DNA of 64,000 nt, taken from Thalassotalea euphylliae (GTDB taxonomy: Bacteria; Pseudomonadota; Gammaproteobacteria; Enterobacterales; Alteromonadaceae). Shown piece by piece: positions 31,802-42,319 of this stretch. The first letter of the stretch is position 1, and the number at the start of each line of letters is the position of its first letter. Location: the NCBI RefSeq assembly GCF_003390395.1, contig NZ_QUOV01000001.1, positions 2,728,001 to 2,792,000 on the forward strand, given 5' to 3'. A program made the position numbers and the translations under genes. A model generated the notes under the pieces. The model made no database searches. It worked only from the letters and a program-made list of their open reading frames with translations, and was not told the origin of the DNA.

Positions 31802-32230
31802 ATGTCGAGTAACACACAAAGCCACGCCAAATCTGATGCCAGTGCAGCAGTTAAAACTTATGCCATTGGCGAATTGGCAAAAGAGTTTGATATCACCACA
31901 CGTAGTATCCGCTTTTATGAAGATCAGGGCTTGTTAGCCCCCACCCGTCGCGGCCAAACCAGAATTTACAGCTTGCGCGATCGCGTTCGCTTAAAACTTA
32001 TTTTGCGCGGTAAGCGCCTTGGCTTCTCGTTGGCAGAAACGGGGCGATTATTTGAACTCTACGATGTAGACAAGACCAGCGCGAAGCAGCTGGAAACCAT
32101 CTTGGAATTAATTGCTGATAAAAAAGCAGATCTTCACCAGCAACTGGAAGACATCAAAATCGTGCTGGTGGAACTAACAAATTTAGAACAAAGCTGTTTA
32201 AACACCTTAGCTAAGGTAACTAATCGCTAG
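31802..32230 (+). CDS. liuR: MerR-family regulator of branched-chain amino acid degradation
   Basis: The N-terminal winged HTH reads YAIGELAKEFDITTRSIRFYEDQGLL, followed by RIYSLRDRVRLKLILRGKRLGFSL, which is the LiuR subfamily signature. A C-terminal coiled-coil dimerisation helix (about residues 95-135) follows, and no metal-binding cysteine cluster is present. LiuR controls the leucine/isovalerate genes in many gammaproteobacteria. Here it precedes liuABCDE and a LiuR-like palindrome lies 50 bases upstream, consistent with self-control. An extra ~18 residues (SSNTQSHAKSDASAAVK) precede the HTH. Confidence 0.92.
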   Translation: MSSNTQSHAKSDASAAVKTYAIGELAKEFDITTRSIRFYEDQGLLAPTRRGQTRIYSLRDRVRLKLILRGKRLGFSLAETGRLFELYDVDKTSAKQLETILELIADKKADLHQQLEDIKIVLVELTNLEQSCLNTLAKVTNR

Positions 32231-32242
32231 CTATACAACCAA

Positions 32243-32297
32243 GTGAGACTGTGCTTAACGACTAACTCAAAATAAAAATGATTAAGCACAGTCCACT
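32243..32297. repeat. Long inverted repeat between liuR and liuA
   Basis: GACTGTGCTTAA (32247-32258) pairs perfectly with TTAAGCACAGTC (32282-32293), with AGTG/CACT extending it past one bulge and a 23-base loop. There is no T tract, so it may be an mRNA processing or attenuation hairpin rather than a terminator. Confidence 0.6.
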
Positions 32298-32426
32298 ACT
32301 TAAGTGCGCGCTGATTAAGTGCACTAAGCAAAATAAACATTACAACAAGAGCCATTTACAACGCTGATTATCTCGCCTACTCGCCCGCTCGAGTTGAGCA
32401 GTTAATCAAACAATTAAGGAACATCC

Positions 32427-33596
32427 ATGATTGCCAGTTTTTCTTCTTTAAATTTTAACCTCGGTGAAACCGTTGACATGATCCGCGATCAGGTTAACGC
32501 CTTTGCCCGCGATGAAATTGCGCCACGAGCTGCACAAATCGATATCGACAATGAATTTCCGATGGATTTGTGGCGTAAGTTTGGCGATCTTGGCTTATTG
32601 GGGATGACCGTTGAAGAAGAATATGGCGGCACAGGTTTGGGTTACCTAGCACATGTAGTTGCTATGCAAGAAATCAGTCGCGCGTCTGCATCGGTTGGCC
32701 TGAGCTACGGTGCCATGTCGAACCTATGCTTAAATCAATTACGTAAAAACGGTAGTCACGAACAGAAACTAAAATACCTACCTAAGCTTTGCAGCGGCGA
32801 GCATATTGGCGCCTTGGCAATGTCTGAACCAAATGCCGGTTCTGATGTAGTCAGTATGAAGTTAAAGGCCGAGAAGCGCGGCGATGTTTACGTGTTAAAC
32901 GGCAATAAAATGTGGATCACCAATGGCCCAGATGCACATGTTTACATTATCTACGCAAAAACCGATGTTACTGCTGGTTCAAAAGGCATTACCGCCTTTA
33001 TTGTTGAGCGAGACTTCCCTGGCTTTAGTCGCCATCAAAAACTCGACAAGCTAGGCATGCGTGGCTCAAACACCTGTGAGCTAGTGTTTGAGAACTGTGA
33101 AGTACCGGCTGAAAATGTGCTTGGCGCAGAAGGCAAAGGTGTTGGCGTATTAATGTCGGGCCTAGATTACGAGCGTGTTGTCCTTTCTGGGGGGCCACTG
33201 GGCATTATGGACGCCTGTATGGATCTCGTTGTGCCTTATATTCATGATCGCCAGCAATTTGGTCAATCGATAGGTGAATTCCAGTTAGTACAAGGCAAGG
33301 TCGCCGATATGTACACCCAGATGAACGCAGCTAAATCCTATATTTATATGGTGGCACAAGCCTGTGATCGCGGTGAAACCACCCGTAAAGATGCCGCTGG
33401 TGTCATCCTTTATTCTGCTGAGCTAGCCACTAAGATGGCACTTGACGCGATTCAGCTATTAGGCGGTAACGGTTACATCAATGAATTCCCAGCCGGTCGA
33501 CTGCTACGCGATGCCAAACTTTACGAAATTGGTGCTGGTACCTCAGAAATTCGCCGCATGCTGATTGGCCGAGAACTGTTTAACGAAAGTAAGTAA
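32427..33596 (+). CDS. liuA: Isovaleryl-CoA dehydrogenase
   Basis: LiuA converts isovaleryl-CoA to 3-methylcrotonyl-CoA and reduces ETF. Family signatures are [20 protein letters not shown] in pieces, [27 protein letters not shown] and [34 protein letters not shown]. The catalytic Glu is at the isovaleryl-specific position, in [15 protein letters not shown], rather than near the C-terminus. This separates it from the short-chain enzyme at 28598. AAGGA precedes the ATG. It is the first structural gene of the liu operon; gaps to neighbours are 196 and 35 bases. Length 389 aa. Confidence 0.95.
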   Translation: MIASFSSLNFNLGETVDMIRDQVNAFARDEIAPRAAQIDIDNEFPMDLWRKFGDLGLLGMTVEEEYGGTGLGYLAHVVAMQEISRASASVGLSYGAMSNLCLNQLRKNGSHEQKLKYLPKLCSGEHIGALAMSEPNAGSDVVSMKLKAEKRGDVYVLNGNKMWITNGPDAHVYIIYAKTDVTAGSKGITAFIVERDFPGFSRHQKLDKLGMRGSNTCELVFENCEVPAENVLGAEGKGVGVLMSGLDYERVVLSGGPLGIMDACMDLVVPYIHDRQQFGQSIGEFQLVQGKVADMYTQMNAAKSYIYMVAQACDRGETTRKDAAGVILYSAELATKMALDAIQLLGGNGYINEFPAGRLLRDAKLYEIGAGTSEIRRMLIGRELFNESK

Positions 33597-33631
33597 GGCA
33601 GTTTGTTAACGTATAAGTAAAGGCACAATCT

Positions 33632-35239
33632 ATGGCACAAATTCAATCAAAGATAAATGCGCGAAGTCAGGAGTTTCTTGACAATGCAGCGCATATGCAG
33701 CAGCAAGTTGATGATCTCAATGCAACTATTGCAGATATTCAATTAGGTGGTGGCGAGAAGAGTCGCGAGCGTCATTTAGCTCGCGGTAAATTACTGCCTC
33801 GCGAACGCGTTTACCAGTTACTGGATGCCGGTTCACCATTTTTAGAACTTTCGCAACTAGCCGCTCATCAAGTTTATGATGACCATGTACCAGCCGCGGG
33901 TATTATTACTGGTATCGGCCGTGTTGATGGTCAGGAATGTGTAATTGTTGCCAATGACGCCACAGTGAAAGGCGGCACTTACTACCCGCTCACGGTAAAA
34001 AAACACCTGCGTGCTCAAACCATTGCCCAAGAAAACAACCTGCCTTGTATTTACTTGGTGGACTCTGGTGGTGCCAATCTGCCTAACCAAGATGAAGTGT
34101 TTCCTGATCGCGAACACTTTGGCCGCATCTTCTTTAATCAGGCCAATATGTCATCGCAGAATATTCCACAAATTGCCGTGGTTATGGGCTCTTGTACTGC
34201 TGGTGGTGCCTACGTGCCCGCCATGGCAGATGAGTCGATTATCGTTAAAGAGCAAGGCACTATTTTCCTCGCCGGCCCACCACTGGTTAAAGCCGCCACT
34301 GGTGAAGTGGTGAGTGCTGAAGAGCTAGGCGGCGCAGATGTGCATTGCCGAACTTCCGGTGTTGCCGATCATTATGCGCAAAACGATCATCATGCCCTGT
34401 CATTAGCACGCAGTGCCATCACTAACCTGAATCGCGTTAAGCCAATGCAGTTAAGTGTCAAAGAAGTCAGCGCCCCCGCTTATGATCCACAAGAGATTTA
34501 CGGCATCGTACCTAAAGATGCACGCCAATCTTACGATGTTCGCGAAGTTATCGCGCGCATCGTCGATGGCAGTGAGTTTGATGAATTCAAATCCTTATAC
34601 GGCACCACCTTAGTCTGTGGATTTGCGCATATCTTTGGCTATCCGGTTGGGATTGTTGCCAACAACGGTATTTTATTTGGCGAATCAGCACAGAAAGGTG
34701 CACATTTTGTCGAACTTTGTGCTCAGCGAAAAATACCCCTAGTATTCTTGCAAAACATCACCGGATTTATGGTCGGCCAGCAATATGAAGCGGGCGGCAT
34801 CGCCAAGCATGGCGCCAAAATGGTGACCGCAGTGGCTTGTGCGCAAGTACCTAAATTTACGGTACTAATTGGCGGTAGCTTTGGTGCAGGTAACTATGGC
34901 ATGTGCGGCCGTGCTTACGACCCGCGCTTTTTGTTTATGTGGCCTAACGCAAGAATTTCGGTAATGGGGGGCGAGCAAGCCGCTGGCGTATTAGCGCAAG
35001 TTAAATCAGATCAACTGGCTAAACGCGGCGAAAGCTGGAGTGCCGAGCAAGCCGCCGAATTTAAGCAACCGATCATCGATAATTACGAACACCAAGGTCA
35101 CCCTTACTACGCTTCGGCGCGTCTGTGGGACGACGGTGTGATTGATCCTGCTGATACGCGCCAAGTGCTCGGCTTAGCCATTTCGGCTTCGCTAAATAAA
35201 CCTATAGAAGAAACACGCTTTGGCGTGTTCAGAATGTAG
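33632..35239 (+). CDS. liuB: Methylcrotonyl-CoA carboxylase, carboxyltransferase subunit
   Basis: LiuB transfers the carboxyl group from biotin on LiuD to 3-methylcrotonyl-CoA. The two carboxyltransferase halves are seen: [17 protein letters not shown] with [11 protein letters not shown] in the N-half, and [29 protein letters not shown] with [28 protein letters not shown] in the C-half. Length (535 aa) and end (RFGVFRM) are typical. Followed after 6 bases by liuC. The LiuBD pair resides in the cytoplasm as a large heteromer. Confidence 0.96.
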   Translation: MAQIQSKINARSQEFLDNAAHMQQQVDDLNATIADIQLGGGEKSRERHLARGKLLPRERVYQLLDAGSPFLELSQLAAHQVYDDHVPAAGIITGIGRVDGQECVIVANDATVKGGTYYPLTVKKHLRAQTIAQENNLPCIYLVDSGGANLPNQDEVFPDREHFGRIFFNQANMSSQNIPQIAVVMGSCTAGGAYVPAMADESIIVKEQGTIFLAGPPLVKAATGEVVSAEELGGADVHCRTSGVADHYAQNDHHALSLARSAITNLNRVKPMQLSVKEVSAPAYDPQEIYGIVPKDARQSYDVREVIARIVDGSEFDEFKSLYGTTLVCGFAHIFGYPVGIVANNGILFGESAQKGAHFVELCAQRKIPLVFLQNITGFMVGQQYEAGGIAKHGAKMVTAVACAQVPKFTVLIGGSFGAGNYGMCGRAYDPRFLFMWPNARISVMGGEQAAGVLAQVKSDQLAKRGESWSAEQAAEFKQPIIDNYEHQGHPYYASARLWDDGVIDPADTRQVLGLAISASLNKPIEETRFGVFRM

Positions 35240-35245
35240 GAGTTA

Positions 35246-36118
35246 ATGATGAACTCAGTAAGCTCTTCAGCGACAGCTGGTGCAGTGAACACAGCGGCAA
35301 CTAGCGCTAATAATCCAATAACAGACAAGGTACTTTTTGCTGTCGACAGCGATGGTAAAGGCCATGGTGTTGCCACCGTCACCTTAAACAACCCAGACAA
35401 GCATAACGCCTTTGACGATGACATTATCAGTCAGCTTACCCAAGTATTTAAAACCATTGCCGCAGAAGAGTCGATTCGGGTCATGGTGTTGGCGTCAACC
35501 GGGAAAAGCTTTTCAGCAGGTGCAGATCTAAGTTGGATGAAACGCATGGCATCTTACAATTATGAAGAAAACCTCAAAGACGCCAATGCCCTTGCCGACA
35601 TGCTCTATACCTTAAACTTTATGCCACAAATGACCATCGCCCAAGTACAAGGCGCAGCCTTTGGTGGCGCTGTAGGTTTGGCGAGCTGCTGCGATATGGT
35701 TGTAGCCAATGACAAGGCAAGCTTTTGTTTAAGCGAAGTGAAACTTGGCCTGATCCCCGCCACCATTAGCCCTTATGTGGTAAGTGCTATCGGCTTAAAA
35801 GCGAGTCGCCGCTATTTCCAAACCGCAGAGCGCTTTAGCGCAGAAAAAGCCCTACAACTAGGGCTAGTAGATGAAATAACAACGAGCGAACAGCTTAGCG
35901 CGCAAGTTCAACAAGTGATCACTACCCTGCTCGCCAATGGCCCTGATGCCGTTAAGCAAGCCAAACAACTGGCGATGGATGTCGCTGGCCGACCTATCAA
36001 CGACCAGCTGATTCAAGAAACCAGTCAACGCATTGCCGCGATTCGAGTCTCACCTGAGGGACAAGAGGGATTAACCGCCTTTTTCGATAAACGACCTGCC
36101 AACTGGCAATCAAGTTAA
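35246..36118 (+). CDS. liuC: Methylglutaconyl-CoA hydratase
   Basis: A crotonase-family enzyme that hydrates 3-methylglutaconyl-CoA to HMG-CoA. The motifs SFSAGADLSWMKRMASY and GAAFGGAVGLASCCDMV (oxyanion hole) and CLSEVKLGLIPATISPYV (catalytic Glu) are those of AUH-type hydratases. The N-terminus has about 28 extra Ser/Ala-rich residues before the fold starts at VLFAVDSDG. ATG at 35246 and 35249 are both possible behind AGGAG. A few bases separate it from liuB and 16 bases from liuD. Length 290 aa. Confidence 0.94.
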   Translation: MMNSVSSSATAGAVNTAATSANNPITDKVLFAVDSDGKGHGVATVTLNNPDKHNAFDDDIISQLTQVFKTIAAEESIRVMVLASTGKSFSAGADLSWMKRMASYNYEENLKDANALADMLYTLNFMPQMTIAQVQGAAFGGAVGLASCCDMVVANDKASFCLSEVKLGLIPATISPYVVSAIGLKASRRYFQTAERFSAEKALQLGLVDEITTSEQLSAQVQQVITTLLANGPDAVKQAKQLAMDVAGRPINDQLIQETSQRIAAIRVSPEGQEGLTAFFDKRPANWQSS

Positions 36119-36134
36119 AAAGGCTGCGAATAAA

Positions 36135-38270
36135 ATGACTAATACAATGACAACAACAGCACCCAAGCCCGCTAACGTAAGCTCAACCAAAATGTTTACC
36201 AAAATACTAATCGCCAATCGCGGTGAAATAGCCTGCCGCATCATTAAAACCGCCCGCAAAATGGGGATTGCGACCGTCGCCGTTTATTCAGATGCAGATC
36301 AAAACGCCTTACACGTTAATATGGCCGATGAAGCGGTTTATCTTGGTGCTTCACCATCAAAAGACAGTTACTTAAAAGCTGATAAGGTGATTGCTGCCGC
36401 ATTGCAAACAGGCGCGCAAGCCATTCATCCCGGCTATGGCTTCCTCTCGGAAAATGCCGAGTTTTGTCGTCAGTGTGCCAACAATAATATTACTTTTATT
36501 GGCCCACCAAGCGAAGCCATTGAAGCCATGGGCTCAAAATCTGCCGCTAAAAACATTATGGAGCAAGCGCAGGTGCCGCTAGTGCCGGGTTATCACGGTG
36601 ACAATCAATCAGAAGCAGTGCTCAAACAAGCGGCTGACGAAATGGGTTATCCAGTGCTGCTTAAAGCAACCGCTGGTGGCGGTGGTAAAGGTATGCGCCA
36701 AGTATGGTCGAGCGAAGAATTTAGCGATGGCCTCGCTGCCGCTAAACGCGAAGCTGCCGCGAGTTTCGGCGACGATACCATGCTGGTAGAAAAATACTTA
36801 ACACAACCACGTCACGTTGAGATTCAGGTGTTCTGCGACAACTTGGACAAGGCCGTGTATCTGTTTGAACGCGATTGCTCGGTACAGCGTCGTCACCAAA
36901 AGGTGATCGAAGAAGCGCCGGCGCCACATATGAGCGAAGCATTGCGTGAGCAAATGGGACAAGCGGCGATACAGTCGGCACAAGCCATAGGTTATCGTGG
37001 TGCTGGCACAGTAGAATTTTTATTAGACACCCACCCAGAAACTGGTGAGCAAGCTTTCTACTTTATGGAGATGAATACTCGTCTTCAAGTTGAGCACCCA
37101 GTCACCGAATTTATCAGTGATCAAGACTTAGTCGAGTGGCAACTGCGTGTTGCCGCTGGCGAGCCATTGCCGAAGCAGCAAAATGAATTAGCCATCAATG
37201 GCCATGCCTTTGAAGCACGTATATACGCGGAAGACCCAGCCAACGACTTTTTGCCAGCAACTGGTCAGCTGACATTTTTACAAACACCTCAAGAAAGCGA
37301 ACACGTTCGGGTTGATACGGGTGTGCTGCAAGGGGATGAAGTCAGTGTTTACTACGATCCAATGATTGCCAAACTGGTCGTGTGGGATGAATCTCGTGAA
37401 AAAGCACTGCAACGATTAAGCAAAGCGCTGGCGGAATACCGCGTTAACGGCGTGACCACGAACATCGACTTTCTGTATAACTTAGCAACTTGCCAACCTT
37501 TTGTGGATGCTGAGCTAGATACTGGCTTTATCGAAAAGCATCAGGCGCTTATTTTTCATAGCGACCAAAAAACGTTAGCGCAAGAGTTACCAATGGCTGC
37601 ACTTTACCTGTTGCTCAAACAAGCAGATGAAGCACAGCAAATTGCCAATGCCAGCACAGATCCTAATTCCCCGTGGTATCAGGCGATTGGCTGGCGACTC
37701 AATCAAACTAACCAAGTATCACTGTCACTAGCGCATTCGACTGCGGACAGTGAGCAAATATACGACATTACCAGCGTGCAACAGCTGAGCAGCAACGGGG
37801 ATGTTGTTTATCAAATCCAGATTGGCGAAGCGCTGCATCACTGCCAAGGGCAAATTGATGGCAACCAGTTAGATTTTATTATTGATGGCTATCGCGGCAA
37901 TGCGCAGATTGCGATTAACGATTTAGCAGACTCCAACAACAAGCAAATTAGTCTATTCCGCCCTAACGGCGCATTCAACTTCACCCAAGTGCTACCTGAT
38001 TTAGGTGACAACGATCACCAAACGCACGCTGGCGGTTTATCTGCGCCGATGAACGGCACTATGGTCGCGGTACTGGTCAACGCTGGTGATACTGTAACTA
38101 AAGATCAACCATTGGTGATCATGGAAGCCATGAAAATGGAGCATACCGTCAAAGCCCCTGCCGACGGCACCATCACCGATGTGTTCTTTAGCGCAGGCGA
38201 TATGGTTGATGGTGGTGCAGAGCTACTGAGCTTTGAAGCCACTGCAATTACAAACGCGGAGAACAGCTAA
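36135..38270 (+). CDS. liuD: Methylcrotonyl-CoA carboxylase, biotin-containing subunit
   Basis: LiuD carries biotin carboxylase and biotin carrier domains in one chain. The biotin carboxylase part starts [14 protein letters not shown] and has the ATP loop [28 protein letters not shown] and [13 protein letters not shown]. The C-terminal biotinyl domain has [14 protein letters not shown] with the biotinylated Lys at about 667. The first 19 residues ([19 protein letters not shown]) are extra; an in-frame ATG at 36192 would give the usual start. The stop overlaps the liuE start (TAATG). Length 711 aa, slightly long. Confidence 0.95.
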   Translation: MTNTMTTTAPKPANVSSTKMFTKILIANRGEIACRIIKTARKMGIATVAVYSDADQNALHVNMADEAVYLGASPSKDSYLKADKVIAAALQTGAQAIHPGYGFLSENAEFCRQCANNNITFIGPPSEAIEAMGSKSAAKNIMEQAQVPLVPGYHGDNQSEAVLKQAADEMGYPVLLKATAGGGGKGMRQVWSSEEFSDGLAAAKREAAASFGDDTMLVEKYLTQPRHVEIQVFCDNLDKAVYLFERDCSVQRRHQKVIEEAPAPHMSEALREQMGQAAIQSAQAIGYRGAGTVEFLLDTHPETGEQAFYFMEMNTRLQVEHPVTEFISDQDLVEWQLRVAAGEPLPKQQNELAINGHAFEARIYAEDPANDFLPATGQLTFLQTPQESEHVRVDTGVLQGDEVSVYYDPMIAKLVVWDESREKALQRLSKALAEYRVNGVTTNIDFLYNLATCQPFVDAELDTGFIEKHQALIFHSDQKTLAQELPMAALYLLLKQADEAQQIANASTDPNSPWYQAIGWRLNQTNQVSLSLAHSTADSEQIYDITSVQQLSSNGDVVYQIQIGEALHHCQGQIDGNQLDFIIDGYRGNAQIAINDLADSNNKQISLFRPNGAFNFTQVLPDLGDNDHQTHAGGLSAPMNGTMVAVLVNAGDTVTKDQPLVIMEAMKMEHTVKAPADGTITDVFFSAGDMVDGGAELLSFEATAITNAENS

Positions 38271-39181
38271 TGGCGATGCCCTCAGCCGTAAAACTGGTCG
38301 AAGTTGGACCACGCGATGGCCTACAAAATGAAGCACAGCTCATTAGCGCTGCCGATAAAATTGCACTGATCAATCAGCTTACCGATGCTGGCCTAAGTTA
38401 TATCGAAGCAGGCAGTTTTGTCTCCCCTAAATGGGTACCGCAAATGGCGACCTCAACTGAGGTCTGCCAAGGAATAGATAAAAAAGCAGGGGTCACATAC
38501 ACTGCCCTAACGCCAAATCTTAAAGGTTTTGAAGCTGCGCTTGATGCAGGCGTAGAAGAAGTCGCGATTTTTGGCGCAGCCTCAGAAGCTTTCAGTCAAA
38601 AAAATATTAACTGCTCTATTAGCGAAAGTTTAGCGCGCTTTTCCCCAGTGGTAGCCAGCGCACAGGCACATGGCATCAAGGTTCGAGGCTATGTGTCTTG
38701 TGTGCTTGGCTGCCCTTATGAGGGCGAGATTGCACCAGAAAAAGTGGCAGATGTCGCAAAAACCTTAATCGAAATGGGCTGCTACGAAGTCTCCCTTGGC
38801 GACACTATTGGTGTTGGCACACCTGCCAGTGTGAAAGCCATGTTAACGGAAGTCACTAAGCAGGTTCCCATCGACAAACTGGCCGTGCATTTTCATGATA
38901 CTTATGGACAAGCACTCGCCAATATTTACTGCGCATTGCAACTGGGCATTAGTGTAGTAGACAGCTCTGTCGGTGGCCTAGGTGGCTGCCCTTATGCTGA
39001 AGGCGCTTCTGGTAATGTTGCCACAGAAGATGTGCTTTACCTGCTCAATGGCCATGGCATTAGCACAGGCGTTGATCTAGAAAAAGTTATTGAAACCAGT
39101 TGGTTTATCAGTGACAAACTGGGACGACCGCCGATGTCAAAAGTGGCCAATGCGTTAGCAAGCCAAATGAGCACAAGCTAA
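38270..39181 (+). CDS. liuE: Hydroxymethylglutaryl-CoA lyase
   Basis: LiuE splits HMG-CoA into acetoacetate and acetyl-CoA, the last step of leucine breakdown. The TIM-barrel signature [34 protein letters not shown] (catalytic Cys and metal ligands, in pieces) and [12 protein letters not shown] are present. The start overlaps the liuD stop by one base. Acetoacetate would be activated by the CoA-transferase encoded next. Length (303 aa) is normal. Confidence 0.95.
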   Translation: MAMPSAVKLVEVGPRDGLQNEAQLISAADKIALINQLTDAGLSYIEAGSFVSPKWVPQMATSTEVCQGIDKKAGVTYTALTPNLKGFEAALDAGVEEVAIFGAASEAFSQKNINCSISESLARFSPVVASAQAHGIKVRGYVSCVLGCPYEGEIAPEKVADVAKTLIEMGCYEVSLGDTIGVGTPASVKAMLTEVTKQVPIDKLAVHFHDTYGQALANIYCALQLGISVVDSSVGGLGGCPYAEGASGNVATEDVLYLLNGHGISTGVDLEKVIETSWFISDKLGRPPMSKVANALASQMSTS

Positions 39182-39306
39182 GCGCTAAAAATTACAACTA
39201 TCAATAAAAACAAAAATACATATAAAAATTAAGTACGTACAAAGCTACGTAAATAAAAGACAACAAGCGTTAGAAAATGGGGACACAATAATGATGAGGT
39301 TTGACT

Positions 39307-40023
39307 ATGGCTGGATTTGATAAAGTCGTTGCTAGCTACCAAGAAGCGTTAGCTGATCTAACCGATAACATGACCGTAATTGCCGGTGGCTTTGGTCTTT
39401 GTGGTATTCCAGAAAATTTAATCGCAGAAATTAAACGCAAAGGCACCAAGGGCTTAACAGTCGTTTCAAACAACTGTGGGGTTGATGATTTTGGCTTAGG
39501 TATTTTATTACCCGATCGCCAAATTAGAAAAATTATCGCCTCATATGTAGGCGAGAACGCCGAGTTTGAACGACAAATGATGTCGGGCGAACTTGAAGTA
39601 GAGTTGACACCACAGGGGACCTTAGCAGAGAAAATGCGTGCTGGTGGTGCTGGCATTCCCGCCTTTTTTACCGCAACTGGCTATGGCACCCCCGTTGCAG
39701 AAGGCAAAGAAGAACGCGAGTTTAATGGTCGCCAGTATATTTTAGAAGAAGCCATTAAAGGGGATTTTGCCATCGTCAAAGCATGGAAGGCCGATCGCTA
39801 TGGCAACTTGGTTTTCCGTAAAACCGCACGTAACTTTAACCCGATGGCTGCTACTGCCGGCAAAATCACGGTTGTTGAAGTAGAAGAAATTGTTGAGCCA
39901 GGTGAGCTCGACCCAGATCAGATCCACACCCCTGGGATTTACGTTGACCGCCTGATCCAAGGCAGTTTTGAAAAACGCATTGAGCAGCGCACTGTTCGCT
40001 CAGCTCACTCAACAGACTCATAA
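39307..40023 (+). CDS. scoA: 3-oxoacid CoA-transferase subunit A
   Basis: Alpha subunit of a family I CoA-transferase, most likely succinyl-CoA:acetoacetate type. It has the glycine-rich [13 protein letters not shown] segment, [13 protein letters not shown] and [21 protein letters not shown] choose ATG at 39307 because GAGG stands 7 bases upstream; a TTG six bases earlier lies inside that region. Followed by scoB after 20 bases. It lies 125 bases behind liuE, so it probably belongs to the liu transcript and converts the acetoacetate product to acetoacetyl-CoA, for which the divergent operon has a thiolase. Length 238 aa. Confidence 0.92.
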   Translation: MAGFDKVVASYQEALADLTDNMTVIAGGFGLCGIPENLIAEIKRKGTKGLTVVSNNCGVDDFGLGILLPDRQIRKIIASYVGENAEFERQMMSGELEVELTPQGTLAEKMRAGGAGIPAFFTATGYGTPVAEGKEEREFNGRQYILEEAIKGDFAIVKAWKADRYGNLVFRKTARNFNPMAATAGKITVVEVEEIVEPGELDPDQIHTPGIYVDRLIQGSFEKRIEQRTVRSAHSTDS

Positions 40024-40043
40024 GCGCGCATAAGGAGCACATC

Positions 40044-40700
40044 ATGGCATTATCACGTGAACAAATTGCAATGCGCGTTGCGCAAGAGCTAAAAGACGGT
40101 TATTACGTTAATCTAGGTATTGGCATCCCAACATTAGTCGCCAACTATGTCCCACAGGGCATGGAAGTCATGTTGCAATCAGAAAATGGCTTACTCGGTA
40201 TGGGGCAATTCCCCACCGAAGAAGAGTTAGACGCCGATATGATCAACGCCGGCAAACAAACGGTAACGGCAATAACAGGTGCGTCGATTTTTGACTCGGC
40301 GGAATCATTTGCCATGATTCGCGGTGGTCATGTTGATTTAACAGTTTTAGGCGCATTTGAAGTAGATATTAACGGTAATATTGCTTCTTATATGATCCCA
40401 GGTAAACTGATTAAAGGTATGGGTGGTGCGATGGATTTAGTCGCCGGCGCGGATAACATTATTGTCACCATGACCCATGCCTCAAAGCATGGTGAGTCAA
40501 AGTTACTGCCTAAATGCAATCTGCCGTTAACCGGCAAAGGTTGTATTAAAAAGGTACTAACAGATCTCGCCTTTTTAGAAATAAAAGACGGTAAGTTCCA
40601 CTTGCTTGAACGCGCCCCCGGTGTTTCCGTAGCAGAAATCGTTAAACTCACCGCTGGTGAATTAGTGGTGCCTGAGCAAGTGCCTGAAATGCAGTTTTAG
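40044..40700 (+). CDS. scoB: 3-oxoacid CoA-transferase subunit B
   Basis: Beta subunit with the catalytic Glu47 in MLQSENGLLGMG, which forms the covalent glutamyl-CoA intermediate, and with NLGIGIPTLVANY and GGHVDLTVLGAFEVD. Length (218 aa) is typical of bacterial ScoB/AtoA. AAGGAG precedes the ATG. Together with ScoA it closes the leucine-degradation gene row. Confidence 0.93.
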   Translation: MALSREQIAMRVAQELKDGYYVNLGIGIPTLVANYVPQGMEVMLQSENGLLGMGQFPTEEELDADMINAGKQTVTAITGASIFDSAESFAMIRGGHVDLTVLGAFEVDINGNIASYMIPGKLIKGMGGAMDLVAGADNIIVTMTHASKHGESKLLPKCNLPLTGKGCIKKVLTDLAFLEIKDGKFHLLERAPGVSVAEIVKLTAGELVVPEQVPEMQF

Positions 40701-40746
40701 CGCTTTAAAGCAAGTTTTTAGCTAATTAGATCATTTCTTCAAATAT

Positions 40747-40779
40747 AGCCGTTATCTCATCGCAAAATTGATAACGGCT
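40747..40779. terminator. Hairpin after scoB
   Basis: AGCCGTTATC and GATAACGGCT form a perfect 10-bp stem 46 bases after scoB, without a clear T tract. It may end the liu transcript by another mechanism. The rest of 40701-41006 holds no gene; 40893-40945 has imperfect copies of a GCA...TTATT unit. Confidence 0.45.
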
Positions 40780-41006
40780 CGCTATTCCTAACCCACGGTT
40801 CATAGCTCACAGTTCCTAGCCCAATGCTTCCTGCTCCCCGCATTCATCAATGGCAAAGACTTAGGACTACTGAGCTTTTACCAATCATTGTTGAGCACTA
40901 GTTATTGGGCATTAATTATTGAATGTTAAGCATTGATTATTAAACTTTCCAGTTTGAAGTTTTGGGCTCTTAACGCAACTAGACTGCATCGCAAATTTAG
41001 CTGCCG

Positions 41007-41816
41007 CTAGTTATCTAACCAGTGGATCAAAATATCCATATTATTTATCCGATAGCTCATATGTAGCCGACCATCGCTATCTATTTTTAATTCCATCGGG
41101 GCAGATTGTTGACCGGTAAAATTAGGATCTGTGCTGTTAACTATAGTAATAAAGTAACCACCATTTCGATAACTCATCGACCCTTGGTATTGATAGCGCG
41201 CCATATTGCCCCAACCGTCGACAATAACAAAGTCAGTAATCCATTGAGCACTATTACTTGAGCGCTGACTAAACTCGATAGAGCCATTTACGTTATCGGT
41301 TAAATCAATGCCATTTTCAGCGTAATCGCTTAATTGCCATAGCCCACTTGGAAAGTAAATTTGTGGCTGATTTTTTCTTTTAGGTTCAAATACAGGTTCA
41401 GCTTCAGGGTCAAATTCCTGTTCGTTGCTATTGTCTTGATCTGGTAAGTACCCACTGTCACCTTCGTCACGGCCATTAAGTTCGTCATGGCCTAAGTCGT
41501 TGTCTAAGTCATCTGCTTTTGTATATTCACTGTTATCGCTAAAGTCTGGCTGTGCAGGTTTTGGTAGGCCTACTGCGGGTTTGTCTGCACTGCTACCACC
41601 CACTTTTGCGTCGCTAGGCAATAAGCGAGGCACGAGTAATAAGCCGATACCAAGCACTATCAAAATAATTGAAGGGTTACTCACGTTAACCTTAATACCA
41701 AACCCTTCGACGTTATTCTGGTTAGCACTCTCTTTCTTACCAATGGCGAACATGATTACGCCTACAACAATCAGTAGACAGCCAACTAACATCACAATAT
41801 TGTCAAAAAAATCCAT
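41007..41816 (-). CDS. Hypothetical two-TM protein with acidic linker
   Basis: I do not recognise the family. From ATG at 41816 the protein begins MDFFDNIVMLVGCLLIVVGV, a membrane segment, with a second at about residues 47-65 (IILIVLGIGLLLVP). An Asp/Glu-rich linker of ~80 residues follows (DDLDNDLGHDELNGRDEGD). The C-terminal ~115 residues look like a beta-rich domain with many aromatic residues (QIYFPSGLWQLSDYAENG, YQYQGSMSYRNGGYFITI). It is probably an inner-membrane protein exposing the beta domain to one side. A TTG 12 codons upstream is also in frame. It is convergent with scoB and divergent from the riboswitch leader. Confidence 0.7.
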   Translation of the reverse strand: MDFFDNIVMLVGCLLIVVGVIMFAIGKKESANQNNVEGFGIKVNVSNPSIILIVLGIGLLLVPRLLPSDAKVGGSSADKPAVGLPKPAQPDFSDNSEYTKADDLDNDLGHDELNGRDEGDSGYLPDQDNSNEQEFDPEAEPVFEPKRKNQPQIYFPSGLWQLSDYAENGIDLTDNVNGSIEFSQRSSNSAQWITDFVIVDGWGNMARYQYQGSMSYRNGGYFITIVNSTDPNFTGQQSAPMELKIDSDGRLHMSYRINNMDILIHWLDN

Positions 41817-41968
41817 GATTATTGAGCGTCCTAGGTTCCCGATAAGTTTCAATAATTATAGACGGTTATCACTAACTCTTTAGACTGCCTTAGAGTTACA
41901 ACCCAAGTAAAAGCGCGCTTTTTAACCGCCTTTGTTGCAAAGTGTTACCGGATTTGATACTAATTAGG

Positions 41969-42079
41969 GTGACAAAGAAAAGGCAAAGTATGTGAAAGCA
42001 TGCTACGCAAAGCCACCGGTCTAAGGACGAAACACAGATTGTTAAGTGTTTGTATGTTGATATTAGGTCAAATTGTCAT
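41969..42079 (+). ncRNA. Cyclic di-GMP-I (GEMM) riboswitch
   Basis: The aptamer core is clear: GGCAAA, a 7-bp P2 stem (AGTATGT with GCATGCT) capped by a GAAA tetraloop, then ACGCAAAGCCACCGGTCTAA, the GEMM-I signature. A P3 stem (AAACAC with GTGTTT, 42030-42051) and a closing P1 (TGACAA 41970-41975 with TTGTCA 42073-42078) follow. The leader continues to the DUF3718 gene at 42320. A hairpin GTTCAG-TTA-CTGAAC (about 42172-42186) and a T-rich run at 42275-42288 may form the expression platform. Confidence 0.87.
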
Positions 42080-42319
42080 TAACTGCGTTAAGCTCGCTTA
42101 AGTAAGCTTATCAAGGACGTAGAATATCGGCAAAATAGGAGTCTTGCCCTTACCTCAAGTTGTAAGTATGACGTTCAGTTACTGAACAGTCTCCACCTTT
42201 ATCGTAAGCAAATTCTCATCAATTTATCGTCTATGACAGCGGAGTTACCTCATCAAAAGGGTACGTTCCAGTGGTTTTTTCTTTTTTCTAACACTCAATT
42301 AGCTTTAAGGTTATTAAAA

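Noticed and set aside
42233-42319. An upstream start for the DUF3718 gene
   Set aside because: The extension would put 29 residues ahead of an obvious signal peptide and runs through the riboswitch leader.
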